From the NCBI RefSeq assembly GCF_904426505.1, contig NZ_CAJGBN010000001.1, forward strand, positions 248,001-312,000: a stretch of DNA of 64,000 nucleotides, written 5' to 3'. The notes under the pieces are model-generated. The model saw only the letters and a program-made list of their open reading frames with translations, was not told the origin of the DNA and made no database searches. This stretch comes from Rubrivivax sp. A210. Its GTDB lineage: Bacteria; Pseudomonadota; Gammaproteobacteria; Burkholderiales; Burkholderiaceae_C. How positions within the stretch are numbered: the first letter of the stretch is position 1; every line of letters begins with the position of its first letter. Of the stretch, positions 1-12,074 are shown piece after piece. The translations under genes and the position numbers were made by a program.

Positions 1-1
1 C

Positions 2-1297
2 CGCGGCATCGAACGCGATTACGGCAGCCTGGCCGATTTCGACGAGTTGCTGGCCCAGGCCCATGCCCGCGGCATCGGCGTGATCATCGATTACGTCATC
101 AATCACAGCGCCTTCGACAACCCGATATTCGCCCATTCGCGCAACTCGACGGCCAATGCCTACCGCGACTGGTACGTCTGGCAAGCCGTCGTGCCTGCCG
201 GCTGGAGCATCTTCGGCAGCAACCCCTGGTACGGTGCCGGCACGGGCGCCTACTTCGCCGCCTTCTTCAGCCAGATGCCCGACTTCAACCTGCGCAACAC
301 GCAGGTGCTGGACTACCACCGCAGCAACCTGCGCTTCTGGCTCAACCGCGGCGTCGACGGCTTTCGCTTCGATGCCGTCGGCAACCTGGTCGAGAACGGC
401 CCCGCGGCCTGGGAGAACCAGCCCGAGAACGATGAAGTGATGAACGCGATGCGCCAGGTCGTGGCCGGCTATGCCAACCGCTACATGGTCTGCGAGGCGC
501 CGGGCGCGCCGCAGCGCTATGCCGCGCCCACCTCCTGCGGCGGCTCCTTTGCTTTCGGCCAGCAGTTCAACATGGTGAACGCGACCAGCGGCGATGTAGC
601 AGCAGTGGCTGCCACTGCAACCTACTACAACACCGGTCCGACGAATCCCTCGGCGGCCACCTTGGCCGGTTTCCTGAGCAATCACGACAGCTTCGCCAGC
701 TTCAATGGAAATCGTGTCTGGGACTGGGTCGGCGGCAACGCGGCCCGTTACCGCCTGGCCGCCGCCACCAATCTGCTGCAATCGACCACGCCCTTCATCT
801 ATTACGGCGAGGAAATCGGCATGGCGGGTGGCGCAGGCCTCAGCGGCGACCCGAAGCTGCGCACGCCGATGAGCTGGAACGGCAACGCCGTCAACGCCGG
901 GTTCACGACCGGCCGGCCCTTCCGCGCACTCTCGGCCAATGTCGCTGCCAACAACGTGGCGGCACAAGAAGCCGACGCGAATTCGCTGCTCAGCTTCTAC
1001 AAGGCAGTGATCTCGCTGCGCAAGTCGCGGCCCTCGCTGATGAGCGGCAGTTACGTGGCGGGTACGGCCAACGGCACCTTGGCGAGCTTCCGCCGCGTAT
1101 TGGGTGCCGAACAAACCCTGGTGGTCTTCAATTACGGCAGCACGCCGGCCACGGCCACCATCGATGGCCTGCCGGCCGGCGTCACCCTGCCCCGCCTCTG
1201 GCCTGCCAGCGGCGGGGCGGGCAGTGTGGATGTCGCCGGCCAGGCCCGCATCGATCTGCAGGCCCAGAGCTTTGCCGTTTTCGCGGTCGGGCCCTGA
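2..1297 (+). CDS. GH13 alpha-amylase family enzyme, 5' end cut by the window
   Basis: The reading frame is open from base 2, so the start codon lies upstream of the window; about 431 residues are visible. It is a glycoside hydrolase family 13 (alpha-amylase clan) enzyme: the region I signature DYVINH is followed by the nucleophile motif GFRFDAV, an acid/base Glu in MVCEAP and the third carboxylate in LSNHDS. The last ~80 residues look like the usual C-terminal beta domain. The family hydrolyses or transfers alpha-1,4-glucans. Without the N-terminus I cannot say whether it is exported, but the following gene encodes a lipoprotein amylase 27 bases downstream, so the two may degrade starch outside or in the periplasm. 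Exact specificity is not readable. Confidence 0.9.
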   Translation, partial: RGIERDYGSLADFDELLAQAHARGIGVIIDYVINHSAFDNPIFAHSRNSTANAYRDWYVWQAVVPAGWSIFGSNPWYGAGTGAYFAAFFSQMPDFNLRNTQVLDYHRSNLRFWLNRGVDGFRFDAVGNLVENGPAAWENQPENDEVMNAMRQVVAGYANRYMVCEAPGAPQRYAAPTSCGGSFAFGQQFNMVNATSGDVAAVAATATYYNTGPTNPSAATLAGFLSNHDSFASFNGNRVWDWVGGNAARYRLAAATNLLQSTTPFIYYGEEIGMAGGAGLSGDPKLRTPMSWNGNAVNAGFTTGRPFRALSANVAANNVAAQEADANSLLSFYKAVISLRKSRPSLMSGSYVAGTANGTLASFRRVLGAEQTLVVFNYGSTPATATIDGLPAGVTLPRLWPASGGAGSVDVAGQARIDLQAQSFAVFAVGP

Positions 1298-1324
1298 GTC
1301 ATCACCCACCTTGACGCAGCGGCC

Positions 1325-3085
1325 ATGAAGAACCTGCATCCCCGGCTTGCCACCGCCCTGCTGCTGGCCGCCTTGCTGGCCGCTTGTGCGGCGCCGCAGT
1401 TCAGCCCCCCTGCCGCTCCCGCGTCACCTGTTGCCACTGCACCCACCGCCGCTGCACCGGCCCCGGCCGCCGCCCCCGCGCCGCGCCTGCCGCTGCAGGT
1501 GCCGGGGAGCTTTGCCGACAACCCCATCGTCTACTTCGTCGTCACCGACCGCTTCTACAACGGCAACCCCGGCAACGACGGCGCCTACGGCCGCAGGCGC
1601 GAGGACCAGCCCAAGGACGACGTCGGCACTTTCCACGGCGGCGACCTCGCCGGCCTCACGGCCAAGCTCAAGGAAGGCTGGTTCAAGGCCCTGGGCGTCA
1701 ATGCGATCTGGATCACCGCGCCCTATGAGCAGATCCACGGCTGGGTGGTGGGCGGCAACAAGGAATTCAAGCATTACGCCTACCACGGTTATTACGCGCT
1801 CGACTACACCGTGCTCGACCGCGCCATGGGCACGCCCGACGAGCTGCGCGAAATGGTGGACACCGCCCACGCCCAGGGCATACGCATCCTCTTCGACGTG
1901 GTGATGAACCACCCGGGCTATCTCGACATCCAGACTGCGGTGGACCTGAAGGTGCCGGTGCTGTGGCCGGGGGCGCTGGAAAAGGCCAATCTGACGAACT
2001 ACCACCGGCAGATCGACTACAACAACTTCGCCTTTGGCGACTGGTGGGGCCGCGCCTGGGTGCGCGCCGGCCTGCCGGGCTATATCGACGGCGGCAAGGA
2101 CGACCTCACGGGCATGCTGGCCTATCTACCCGACTTCCGCACCGAGAGCACCGAGGCCGCCACCCTGCCCAGGTTCATCAAGAACAAGGCCGACACGCGC
2201 GCCGTCGACCTGCCGGGCACCACCGTGCGCGGCTACCTGGTGAAGTGGCTGTGCGACTGGGTGCGCGACTACGGCATCGACGGCTTCCGCGCCGACACCG
2301 TCAAGCACGTCGAGCCCGCGGCCTGGAGCGAACTCAAGGGCTCGTGCAGCCTGGCCCTGGCCGACTGGAAGCAGCGCAACCCGGCCAAAAAGGTCGACGA
2401 CGCACCCTTCTGGATGACCGGCGAATACTGGGGCCACGGCCCCGAGCGCGGCAGGCTGCACGAGGCCGGCTTCGATTCGATGATCAATTTCGAATTCCAG
2501 GGCCGCGGCAGCGAATTCGCCCGCCCCGAAGGGCTGTTTGCCGGCTACGCCAGATTGCAGGCCGGCAAGCCGTCGCAGATGCTCAGCTACATCTCGTCGC
2601 ACGACACCCGGCTCTTCCCGCGCGACCGCCTGCTCGAGGCCGGCAGTGCCCTGCTGCTGGCCCCTGGCGGTGTGCAGATCTACTACGGCGACGAGAGCGC
2701 GCGCCCGCCCGGCCCCGTGCCCAGCAGCGATCCGCAACAGGCCACGCGCTCCGACATGAACTGGGCCGGCATCGACCAGGCCGTGCTGCAGCATTGGCGG
2801 CGCCTGGGCGCCTTCCGCGCCCGCCATGTGGCGCTGGCCCGCGGTGAGCACCAGAAGCTGGCCGATGCACCCTATGTCTTCGGCCGCCTCGACCGCGCGA
2901 GCGGCGACCGCGTCGTCGTGGCGCTCGATGCGCCGGCCGGTGCCCGGCTGCCGGTGGGTGACTTCTTCGCCGAGGGCGAGGCCCTGACCGACGCCTACAG
3001 CGGCCAGCGCCTCACCGTCCAGGCCGGCACGGTGCAGTTGAATGCCGCCGCGCCCGCCGTGCTGCTGGAACGCCGCGCGCCCTGA
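1325..3085 (+). CDS. Lipoprotein alpha-amylase (GH13)
   Basis: 586 residues. The N-terminus has a charged start, a Leu/Ala-rich core and a lipobox LAAC with the lipidated Cys at about residue 21. A Pro/Ala-rich linker to about residue 55 then leads into the catalytic barrel. Family 13 motifs are all present: FDVVMNH, the nucleophile in GFRADTVKH, the general acid in TGEYWGHG and the transition-state Asp in SSHDTRL. Residue +2 after the Cys is Ala, which in Gram-negative bacteria favours outer-membrane sorting. It probably cleaves starch or maltodextrin at the cell surface or in the periplasm, feeding the sugar kinase and glycogen genes downstream. It follows another GH13 gene by 27 bases. Confidence 0.9.
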   Translation: MKNLHPRLATALLLAALLAACAAPQFSPPAAPASPVATAPTAAAPAPAAAPAPRLPLQVPGSFADNPIVYFVVTDRFYNGNPGNDGAYGRRREDQPKDDVGTFHGGDLAGLTAKLKEGWFKALGVNAIWITAPYEQIHGWVVGGNKEFKHYAYHGYYALDYTVLDRAMGTPDELREMVDTAHAQGIRILFDVVMNHPGYLDIQTAVDLKVPVLWPGALEKANLTNYHRQIDYNNFAFGDWWGRAWVRAGLPGYIDGGKDDLTGMLAYLPDFRTESTEAATLPRFIKNKADTRAVDLPGTTVRGYLVKWLCDWVRDYGIDGFRADTVKHVEPAAWSELKGSCSLALADWKQRNPAKKVDDAPFWMTGEYWGHGPERGRLHEAGFDSMINFEFQGRGSEFARPEGLFAGYARLQAGKPSQMLSYISSHDTRLFPRDRLLEAGSALLLAPGGVQIYYGDESARPPGPVPSSDPQQATRSDMNWAGIDQAVLQHWRRLGAFRARHVALARGEHQKLADAPYVFGRLDRASGDRVVVALDAPAGARLPVGDFFAEGEALTDAYSGQRLTVQAGTVQLNAAAPAVLLERRAP

Positions 3086-3140
3086 GCGCGCGCAAACCAT
3101 GAACCGATCATTGCCCGTCACGCCTAGACTCGTCGCTCAT

Positions 3141-3154
3141 CCAAAGCGCTTCTG
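3141..3154 (+). promoter_or_regulatory. Putative LacI-family operator before the malK-glk-pgm operon
   Basis: The 14-mer CCAAAGCGCTTCTG is centred on CG and has the pseudo-palindromic AAAGCGCTT core typical of LacI-family operators. It lies 27 bases upstream of the malK start, in the 96-base gap after the amylase. The same pattern recurs at 13810, 13930, 21658 and 24832, which makes control by the LacI-type regulator at 21757-22779 likely. No convincing -35/-10 pair was found here. Binding is inference. Confidence 0.55.
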
Positions 3155-3181
3155 ATCCATCAACACCCACCGAAGCACGCC

Positions 3182-4317
<1,136 letters not shown>

Positions 4318-4321
<4 letters not shown>

Positions 4322-5304
4322 ACGCACCCGCCGAACCCACCGCCCGCCTGCTGGCCGATGTCGGCGGCACCAATGCCCGCTTTGCCTGGCAGGCCGGTGC
4401 TGGCGCGCCCATAGGCGACGTCATCACCCTGCCCTGCGCCGACTTTCCCAGCCTGGCCGATGCCATCACCACCTATCTCGAGCGCCTGGGCCGCGCCGCG
4501 CCGGCGGCCTGCGCCATCGCCATCGCCAACCCGGTGACCGGCGACCAGGTCAAGATGACCAACCACCACTGGAGCTTCTCGATTGCCGCGCTGCGCCAGC
4601 AGTTCGGCTTTGCGCGGCTGCGCGTGCTCAACGACTTCACGGCGCTGGCGCTGGCGCTGCCGGCGCTGCTCCCCGACGAGTTGCGCCAGGTCGGCGGCGA
4701 GGCCGCGGTGGCCGATGCCGCCATCGCCCTCATCGGTCCCGGCACCGGCCTGGGCGTCTCGGGCCTGGTGCCCACCGGCAGCGGCGCCTGGGCGCCGCTG
4801 CAGGGCGAGGGCGGCCACGTCACGCTGGCGGGCTGCACGCCGCGCGAGCAAGCGGTGCTCAATCTCATCGCCACGCGCTACGGCCATGCCTCGGCCGAGC
4901 GTGCGGTCTGCGGCCAGGGCCTGGTCGACATCCACCTGGCGCTGCAGGCGCTGGATGCACCGCAGACCGTGCCGGTGGCGGTGGACGCCGCCGGCATCAC
5001 CCAGGGCGCGCTGCAGGACGATGAGCCACGCTGCATCGAGGCCGTCAATCTGTTCTGCGCCTTCCTCGGCACCGCCGCCGGCAACCTGGCGCTGACCCTG
5101 GGCTCGCTGGGCGGCGTCTACATCGGCGGCGGCATCGTGCCCCGCCTGGGTGCCTTTTTCGCCGCCTCGCCCTTCCGCGAGCGCTTCGAGGCCAAGGGGC
5201 GCTTCCGCCCGCTGCTGGCGCGCATGCCGGTGTGGGTGATCGCGGCCGAGCAATCACCGGCGCTGCGCGGCGCCGCCAATGCACTGGACGCCGGCGGCGG
5301 CTGA
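4318..5304 (+). CDS. glk: Glucokinase (ROK-independent Glk type)
   Basis: 328 residues starting at the ATG that overlaps the malK stop codon by four bases. The N-terminal phosphate-binding motif LADVGGTNARFA identifies a hexokinase-fold glucokinase of the E. coli Glk type. A second ATP-binding element GPGTGLGVSG is near residue 140, and the EGGHVTLA segment contributes to sugar binding in this family. It phosphorylates glucose released by the amylases and alpha-glucosidase to glucose 6-phosphate. It is followed after 30 bases by pgm, which converts that product to glucose 1-phosphate, so the operon runs from free glucose to the glycogen precursor. Confidence 0.93.
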
Positions 5305-6981
<1,677 letters not shown>

Positions 6982-7020
6982 TCCCGGCCTGCCGCGCCCT
7001 CACCTTGCCGAAAGACCACC

Positions 7021-9219
7021 ATGCTGGACTCCACCGAGATCGACCTCATCCGCAATGCCGCCCACGGCGACCCCTTCGGCGTGCTGGGCCTGCATGAACT
7101 GCCCGGCAACGGCCTCTGGCTGCGCTGCTTTCTGCCCGGCGCCAATCTGGTGGTGGTGCAGGACGGCGCCGGACGCCTGCTGCACCCGGGCCTGGTCAAG
7201 CGCCACGCCGATGGCGTTTTCGAGGGCCGTTTCGACGCCAAGCTGAGCCGTGCCGAAGTCGCCGACTACCGCCTGCTCGTCACCTGGCACGACGGCCAGC
7301 AGGGCGTGGTCGACGACCCCTACCGCTTCCCCCAGGTGCTGGGCGAGATGGATGTCTGGCTGATGGGCGAAGGCACGCACCTGCGTCCCTTCGAGGTGCT
7401 GGGCGCCACCCAGCGCGAGATGCTGGGCGTGGCGGGCACGGCCTTCGCGGTGTGGGCGCCCAACGCCACCCGCGTCAGCGTGGTCGGCGACTTCAACTTC
7501 TGGGACGGCCGCCGCCATGCGATGCGGCTGCGGCGCGAATGCGGCGTGTGGGAAATATTCCTGCCCGGCGTCGGCGCCGGCGCCGCCTACAAGTACGAGA
7601 TCCGCAGCCGCGAAGGCCATCTGCTGCCGCAGAAGGCCGATCCCTTTGCGCTGCAGGCCGAACTGCGCCCGGCCACGGCCAGCATCGTCGGCGCCCTGCC
7701 GCCGCTGCTGCCGCCCTCGCCCGAGCGCCAGCGCGCCAATGCGCTGGACGCGCCCATGAGCATCTACGAGGTGCACCTGGGCTCGTGGCGGCGCAAGCCC
7801 GAGGAAGGCAACCGCTGGCTGACCTGGGACGAGCTGGCCGACACCCTGGTGCCCTATGCCGCCGACATGGGCTTCACCCACCTCGAACTGCTGCCGGTGA
7901 GCGAGCACCCCTTCGATGGCTCCTGGGGCTACCAGCCCGTGGGCCTGTACGCGCCCACCGCGCGCTTCGGCGATGCCGCGGGCTTTCGCCGCTTCGTCGA
8001 CCGCTGCCATGCGGCCGGCATCGGCGTGCTGCTCGACTGGGTGCCGGCCCACTTTCCGAGCGATGCCCACGGCCTGGGCCACTTCGACGGCACGCCGCTG
8101 TACGAGCACGCCGACCCGCGCGAGGGCTTCCACCAGGACTGGAACACGCTGATCTACAACTTCGGCCGCACCGAGGTGCGCAACTTCCTGGTCGGCAATG
8201 CGCTTTACTGGGTCGAGCGCTACGGCATCGACGGCCTGCGCGTCGACGCCGTGGCTTCCATGCTCTACCGCGACTACAGCCGCAAGGCCGGCGAGTGGGT
8301 GCCCAACGTACACGGCGGGCGCGAGAACCTCGAGGCCATCTCCTTCCTGCAGCGCATGAACGAGGTCGTCGGCGTCGAGCGCCCGCAGGCGGTGACGCTG
8401 GCCGAGGAATCGACCGCCTTCCCGCAGGTCTCGCGCCCGGTCTATGCCGGCGGACTGGGCTTCCACTACAAGTGGAACATGGGCTGGATGCACGACTCGC
8501 TGCAGTACATCGAACGCGACCCGCTGTACCGCAAGCACCACCACGGCGAGATCACCTTCTCGATGGTCTATGCCTTCAATGAGAACTTCGTGCTGCCGAT
8601 CTCGCACGACGAGGTGGTCCACGGCAAGGGCTCGATGCTGGCCAAGATGCCGGGCGACCGCTGGCAGCAGTTCGCCAACCTGCGCGCCTACTATGGCTTC
8701 ATGTGGGGCCACCCGGGCAAGAAGCTGCTCTTCATGGGCTGCGAGTTCGCGCAGGACCGCGAGTGGAACCACGAGCAGAGCCTGGACTGGCACCTGCTGG
8801 AAGACCCCGCGCATGAGGGCGTGCGCCGCCTGCTGCGCGACCTGAACGCGCTCTACCGTGCCACGCCGGCGCTGCACCAGCGCGACTTCACGCCCGACGG
8901 CTTCGAGTGGATAGACCACGGCGACGCCGAGCGCTCGGTGATCAGCTTCGTGCGCCGCGGCAACGAGGCCGGCGCCTTCATCGTCGTCGTCTGCAACTTC
9001 ACGCCGGCGGTGCATCAGGGCTACCGCCTGGGCGTGCCCGAGGCCGGCATCTACCGCGAGCGCATCAACACCGATTCCATGCACTACGGCGGCAGCAATG
9101 TCGGCGCGCCCTTCGGCGAGATCACCGCCCAGCCGGTGGCCTGGCAGGGCCGCGCCCACAGCATCGAGCTTGCGCTGCCGCCGCTGGCCACCGTGATCTT
9201 CGAGTGGCGTTCTGCCTGA
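7021..9219 (+). CDS. glgB: 1,4-alpha-glucan branching enzyme
   Basis: 732 residues, typical of GlgB with an N-terminal CBM48 pair and GH13 catalytic barrel. The carbohydrate-binding module shows [20 protein letters not shown] (about residues 143-162). Catalytic motifs are [15 protein letters not shown] (nucleophile), LAEEST (acid/base) and [12 protein letters not shown]. It cuts an alpha-1,4 chain and rejoins it through alpha-1,6 linkages during glycogen synthesis. It sits in a tight series with pgm (39-base gap) and malQ (21-base gap). In this window the linear glucan could come from the ADP-glucose route or from the amylosucrase at 22897-24816; no glgA is visible. Confidence 0.96.
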   Translation: MLDSTEIDLIRNAAHGDPFGVLGLHELPGNGLWLRCFLPGANLVVVQDGAGRLLHPGLVKRHADGVFEGRFDAKLSRAEVADYRLLVTWHDGQQGVVDDPYRFPQVLGEMDVWLMGEGTHLRPFEVLGATQREMLGVAGTAFAVWAPNATRVSVVGDFNFWDGRRHAMRLRRECGVWEIFLPGVGAGAAYKYEIRSREGHLLPQKADPFALQAELRPATASIVGALPPLLPPSPERQRANALDAPMSIYEVHLGSWRRKPEEGNRWLTWDELADTLVPYAADMGFTHLELLPVSEHPFDGSWGYQPVGLYAPTARFGDAAGFRRFVDRCHAAGIGVLLDWVPAHFPSDAHGLGHFDGTPLYEHADPREGFHQDWNTLIYNFGRTEVRNFLVGNALYWVERYGIDGLRVDAVASMLYRDYSRKAGEWVPNVHGGRENLEAISFLQRMNEVVGVERPQAVTLAEESTAFPQVSRPVYAGGLGFHYKWNMGWMHDSLQYIERDPLYRKHHHGEITFSMVYAFNENFVLPISHDEVVHGKGSMLAKMPGDRWQQFANLRAYYGFMWGHPGKKLLFMGCEFAQDREWNHEQSLDWHLLEDPAHEGVRRLLRDLNALYRATPALHQRDFTPDGFEWIDHGDAERSVISFVRRGNEAGAFIVVVCNFTPAVHQGYRLGVPEAGIYRERINTDSMHYGGSNVGAPFGEITAQPVAWQGRAHSIELALPPLATVIFEWRSA

Positions 9220-9240
9220 CCTTCCGCCAGGACCCCGACC

Positions 9241-10749
9241 ATGCGTTTCCCCCGCGCCAGCGGCGTGCTGCTGCATCCTTCTTCCCTGCCCGGCCCCCAC
9301 GGCGCCGGTGACCTGGGCCCGGCCGCCTACCACTTCGTCGACTGGCTGGTGGCCGGAGGCCAGAGCCTGTGGCAGATCCTGCCGCTGGGCGGCCTGGGCC
9401 CGGGCAACTCGCCCTATATGAGCAGCTCGGCCTTTGCCGGCAATGTGCTGCTGATAGCCCTGGACGAACTGCAGCAGCGCGGCTGGCTCGATGCCGACGA
9501 CGTGGCGCCCGTGCCCGGCCTGGACGGCGAGCGCATCGATTTCGCCGCCATGGTGCCCCACCGCATGGAGCGCATGGCGCGCGCCGCGGCGCGCTTCGAG
9601 GCCCAGGCCACCGAGCAGGAGCGCGCCGAGCTGCAGGAGTTCTGCGCCGAGCACGGCAACTGGCTGGACGACTACGCCCTCTTCATGGCCCTGGCCGAGC
9701 ACAACCAGCAGCGCGACTGGTGCGAGTGGGACGCCCCACTGGCCACGCGCAAGGCCGCAGCGCTGCGTGCCGCGCGCACCCAGCACGCCCAGCGCATTGC
9801 CTTCTGGGTCTTCTGCCAGTGGTGCTTCTACAGCCAGTGGGCGCGGCTCAAGGCCTATGCCAACGATCGCGGCGTCAGAATAGTTGGCGACGCGCCCATC
9901 TTCATCGCCCACCAGAGCGCCGAGGTCTGGGCCCAACCCAAGCTGTTCGAGCTGGACGAGGGTGGCCGCCCCACCGTGGTGGCCGGCGTGCCGCCCGACA
10001 CCTTCAGCGCCACCGGCCAGCGCTGGGGCAACCCGCTCTACCGCTGGCGCGCCCATGCGCGCGAAGGCTATGCCTGGTGGGTGGAGCGCATACGCCGCAG
10101 CTTCGAGCTGGTGGACATCGTGCGCATCGACCACTTCCGCGGCTTTGCCGGGTACTGGGAGATCCCGGCCAGCGAGCCGACGGCGATGAACGGCCGCTGG
10201 GTGCCGGGGCCGGGCGAAGCCCTGTTCGAAGCCATCGCCGAGGCCCTGGGCCCGCTGCCCATCATCGCGGAGGATCTGGGCGTCATCACCCCCGATGTCG
10301 ACGCGCTGCGCAAGCAGTTCGACTTCCCGGGCATGCGCATCCTGCAATTCGCCTGGGGCGAGAAGGGCGAGGCCGAGACCCGCTTCCTGCCGCACAGCCA
10401 CGAAGCCGACACCGTGGTCTACACCGGCACCCACGACAACGACACCACGCTGGGCTGGTGGACGGGCGCGCCGGAGGAAATCCGCCACCACCTGCGCGAA
10501 TACCTGGCCACCGACGGCCGCGATGTCGCCTGGGATTTGATACGCGCCGCCTGCGCCAGCGTCGGCGACATGGCCATCTACCCGATGCAGGACGTGCTCT
10601 CCCTGGGTGGCGAGCACCGCATGAACTTTCCCGGCAAGGGCGAGGGCAACTGGGGCTGGCGTTTTGGCTGGCAGCAGGTGCAGCCCGGCCATGCCCAGCG
10701 CCTGCGCCGCCTGTGCCAGCTCTACGAGCGCCTGCCCAAGGCCGTCTGA
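9241..10749 (+). CDS. malQ: 4-alpha-glucanotransferase (amylomaltase)
   Basis: 502 residues, the size of type I GH77 amylomaltases. The N-terminus has the family hallmark RASGVLLHPSSLPGPHGAGDLG, here cited by its core SGVLLHPSSLPG. Later motifs are VRIDHFRGF (nucleophile Asp), AEDLGVITPDV (acid/base Glu) and TGTHDNDTTLGWW (third carboxylate). It disproportionates maltodextrins, moving glucan segments between chains and releasing glucose, which Glk then phosphorylates. The ATG is preceded by CAGGA at a suitable distance. Its stop lies 28 bases before the next GH13 gene. Confidence 0.95.
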   Translation: MRFPRASGVLLHPSSLPGPHGAGDLGPAAYHFVDWLVAGGQSLWQILPLGGLGPGNSPYMSSSAFAGNVLLIALDELQQRGWLDADDVAPVPGLDGERIDFAAMVPHRMERMARAAARFEAQATEQERAELQEFCAEHGNWLDDYALFMALAEHNQQRDWCEWDAPLATRKAAALRAARTQHAQRIAFWVFCQWCFYSQWARLKAYANDRGVRIVGDAPIFIAHQSAEVWAQPKLFELDEGGRPTVVAGVPPDTFSATGQRWGNPLYRWRAHAREGYAWWVERIRRSFELVDIVRIDHFRGFAGYWEIPASEPTAMNGRWVPGPGEALFEAIAEALGPLPIIAEDLGVITPDVDALRKQFDFPGMRILQFAWGEKGEAETRFLPHSHEADTVVYTGTHDNDTTLGWWTGAPEEIRHHLREYLATDGRDVAWDLIRAACASVGDMAIYPMQDVLSLGGEHRMNFPGKGEGNWGWRFGWQQVQPGHAQRLRRLCQLYERLPKAV

Positions 10750-10777
10750 GGCCGGGCGCGGGCAAGGGGCAAGCCGC

Positions 10778-12040
10778 ATGGATCAGCCAGCGAATGCAGG
10801 GAGCTTCGACCATGTGGATTGGTGCCGCAGCGCCAACATCTACGAGGTCAATCTGCGCCAGTACACGCCCGAGGGCACGTTTGCCGCCTTCGAGCACCAC
10901 CTGCCGCGGCTGCGGGCCATGGGAGTACACATCCTCTGGCTGATGCCCATACAGCCCATAGGCAAGAAGGAGCGCAAGGGCACGCTGGGCAGCTACTACT
11001 CGGTGGCCGACTATGTGTCGGTCAACCCCGAGTTCGGCACGCTGGCCGATTTCAAGCGGCTCGTCGCCGCCATCCATGCCGCCGGCATGCGCGTGATCAT
11101 CGACTGGGTGGCCAACCACACGGCCTGGGACCACGCCTGGGTGGCGCTGCACCCCGACTGGTACCAGCAGAACGCGGCCGGCGAGATCGGCTCTTGCGAG
11201 TACTTCAACGGCCGCGAAACCGAGAGCTGGACCGATGTGCTGGGCCTGGACTACCGCCAGGCGGCGCTGTGGCCTGCCATGACCGAGGCCCTGCTCTACT
11301 GGGTGCGCGAGTGCGATATCGACGGCTACCGCTGTGACGTGGCAAGCCTCGTGCCCACGCCCTTCTGGGAGCAGGCGCGCGATGCGCTCGAGGCCGTCAA
11401 GCCGGTCTTCATGCTGGCCGAGGCCTCCGACCCCGCGTTGCACCGCAAGGCCTTCGACATGACCTATGACTGGGAGCTGCTCGACGCGCTGCTCGCCAGC
11501 ATCCAGGGCAAGGGCGCGCCGACGCTGCTGCTGCAGGGCTGGCTCGAGCGCCGCCAGGCCCACTACCCGGCCGACGCGCTGCGCATGAGCTTCACCAGCA
11601 ACCACGACAAGAACAGCTGGGAAGGCCACGATGTCGAGCGCTTCGGCCCCGCCTTCCAGGTCTGCGCCGTGCTGGCCGCCACCCTGCCCGGCATGCCGCT
11701 GATCTATGGCGGCCAGGAGGCGGTGCTGGATCGCCGGCTGGCCTTCTTCGAGAAGGACGCCATCGCCTGGAAGGGCTGCGAGCTGGCGCCCTTCTACGCC
11801 GGACTGTTGAAGCTCAAGCACGAGCACCCGGCGCTGTGGAATGGCGCCGCCGGCGGCGATACCGAAGTTCTGGCCAGCGGCAGCGAGGCCGTCTTCGCCT
11901 TCCGCCGCCGCCGGGGCGACGACAGCGTCACGGTGCTGGCCAATCTCTCGGCCCAGGCGCAGACGGCGCGGGTCGAGGGGCAGGCCAAGGCGCTCGCACC
12001 CTGGTCCTGGCACATCGAGGCCTCGACACCCCGCGGCTGA
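10778..12040 (+). CDS. GH13 alpha-amylase family enzyme, probably cytoplasmic
   Basis: 420 residues from the ATG at 10778; the frame is open upstream, but homology begins with the NIYEVNLRQYTPEGTF segment and there is no signal peptide. GH13 motifs are IIDWVANHT, the nucleophile in IDGYRCDVAS, the acid/base Glu in LAEASDP and FTSNHDKNSW. No starch-binding or CBM48 domain is seen. It is a compact cytoplasmic alpha-amylase-like enzyme, likely acting on maltodextrins or glycogen, but the family also includes transferases, so the reaction is not certain. It lies between malQ and treZ in the same operon. Confidence 0.88.
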   Translation: MDQPANAGSFDHVDWCRSANIYEVNLRQYTPEGTFAAFEHHLPRLRAMGVHILWLMPIQPIGKKERKGTLGSYYSVADYVSVNPEFGTLADFKRLVAAIHAAGMRVIIDWVANHTAWDHAWVALHPDWYQQNAAGEIGSCEYFNGRETESWTDVLGLDYRQAALWPAMTEALLYWVRECDIDGYRCDVASLVPTPFWEQARDALEAVKPVFMLAEASDPALHRKAFDMTYDWELLDALLASIQGKGAPTLLLQGWLERRQAHYPADALRMSFTSNHDKNSWEGHDVERFGPAFQVCAVLAATLPGMPLIYGGQEAVLDRRLAFFEKDAIAWKGCELAPFYAGLLKLKHEHPALWNGAAGGDTEVLASGSEAVFAFRRRRGDDSVTVLANLSAQAQTARVEGQAKALAPWSWHIEASTPRG

Positions 12041-12074
12041 GCGCCGGCCCACCACCCGACGAGGAACCCAGAAC

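Noticed and set aside
7000..10779. A 1259-codon open frame on the minus strand opposite glgB and malQ
   Set aside because: It is a shadow of high-GC coding on the plus strand; the product is low-complexity Ala/Gly/His/Arg-rich with no domain, while glgB and malQ have full motifs.
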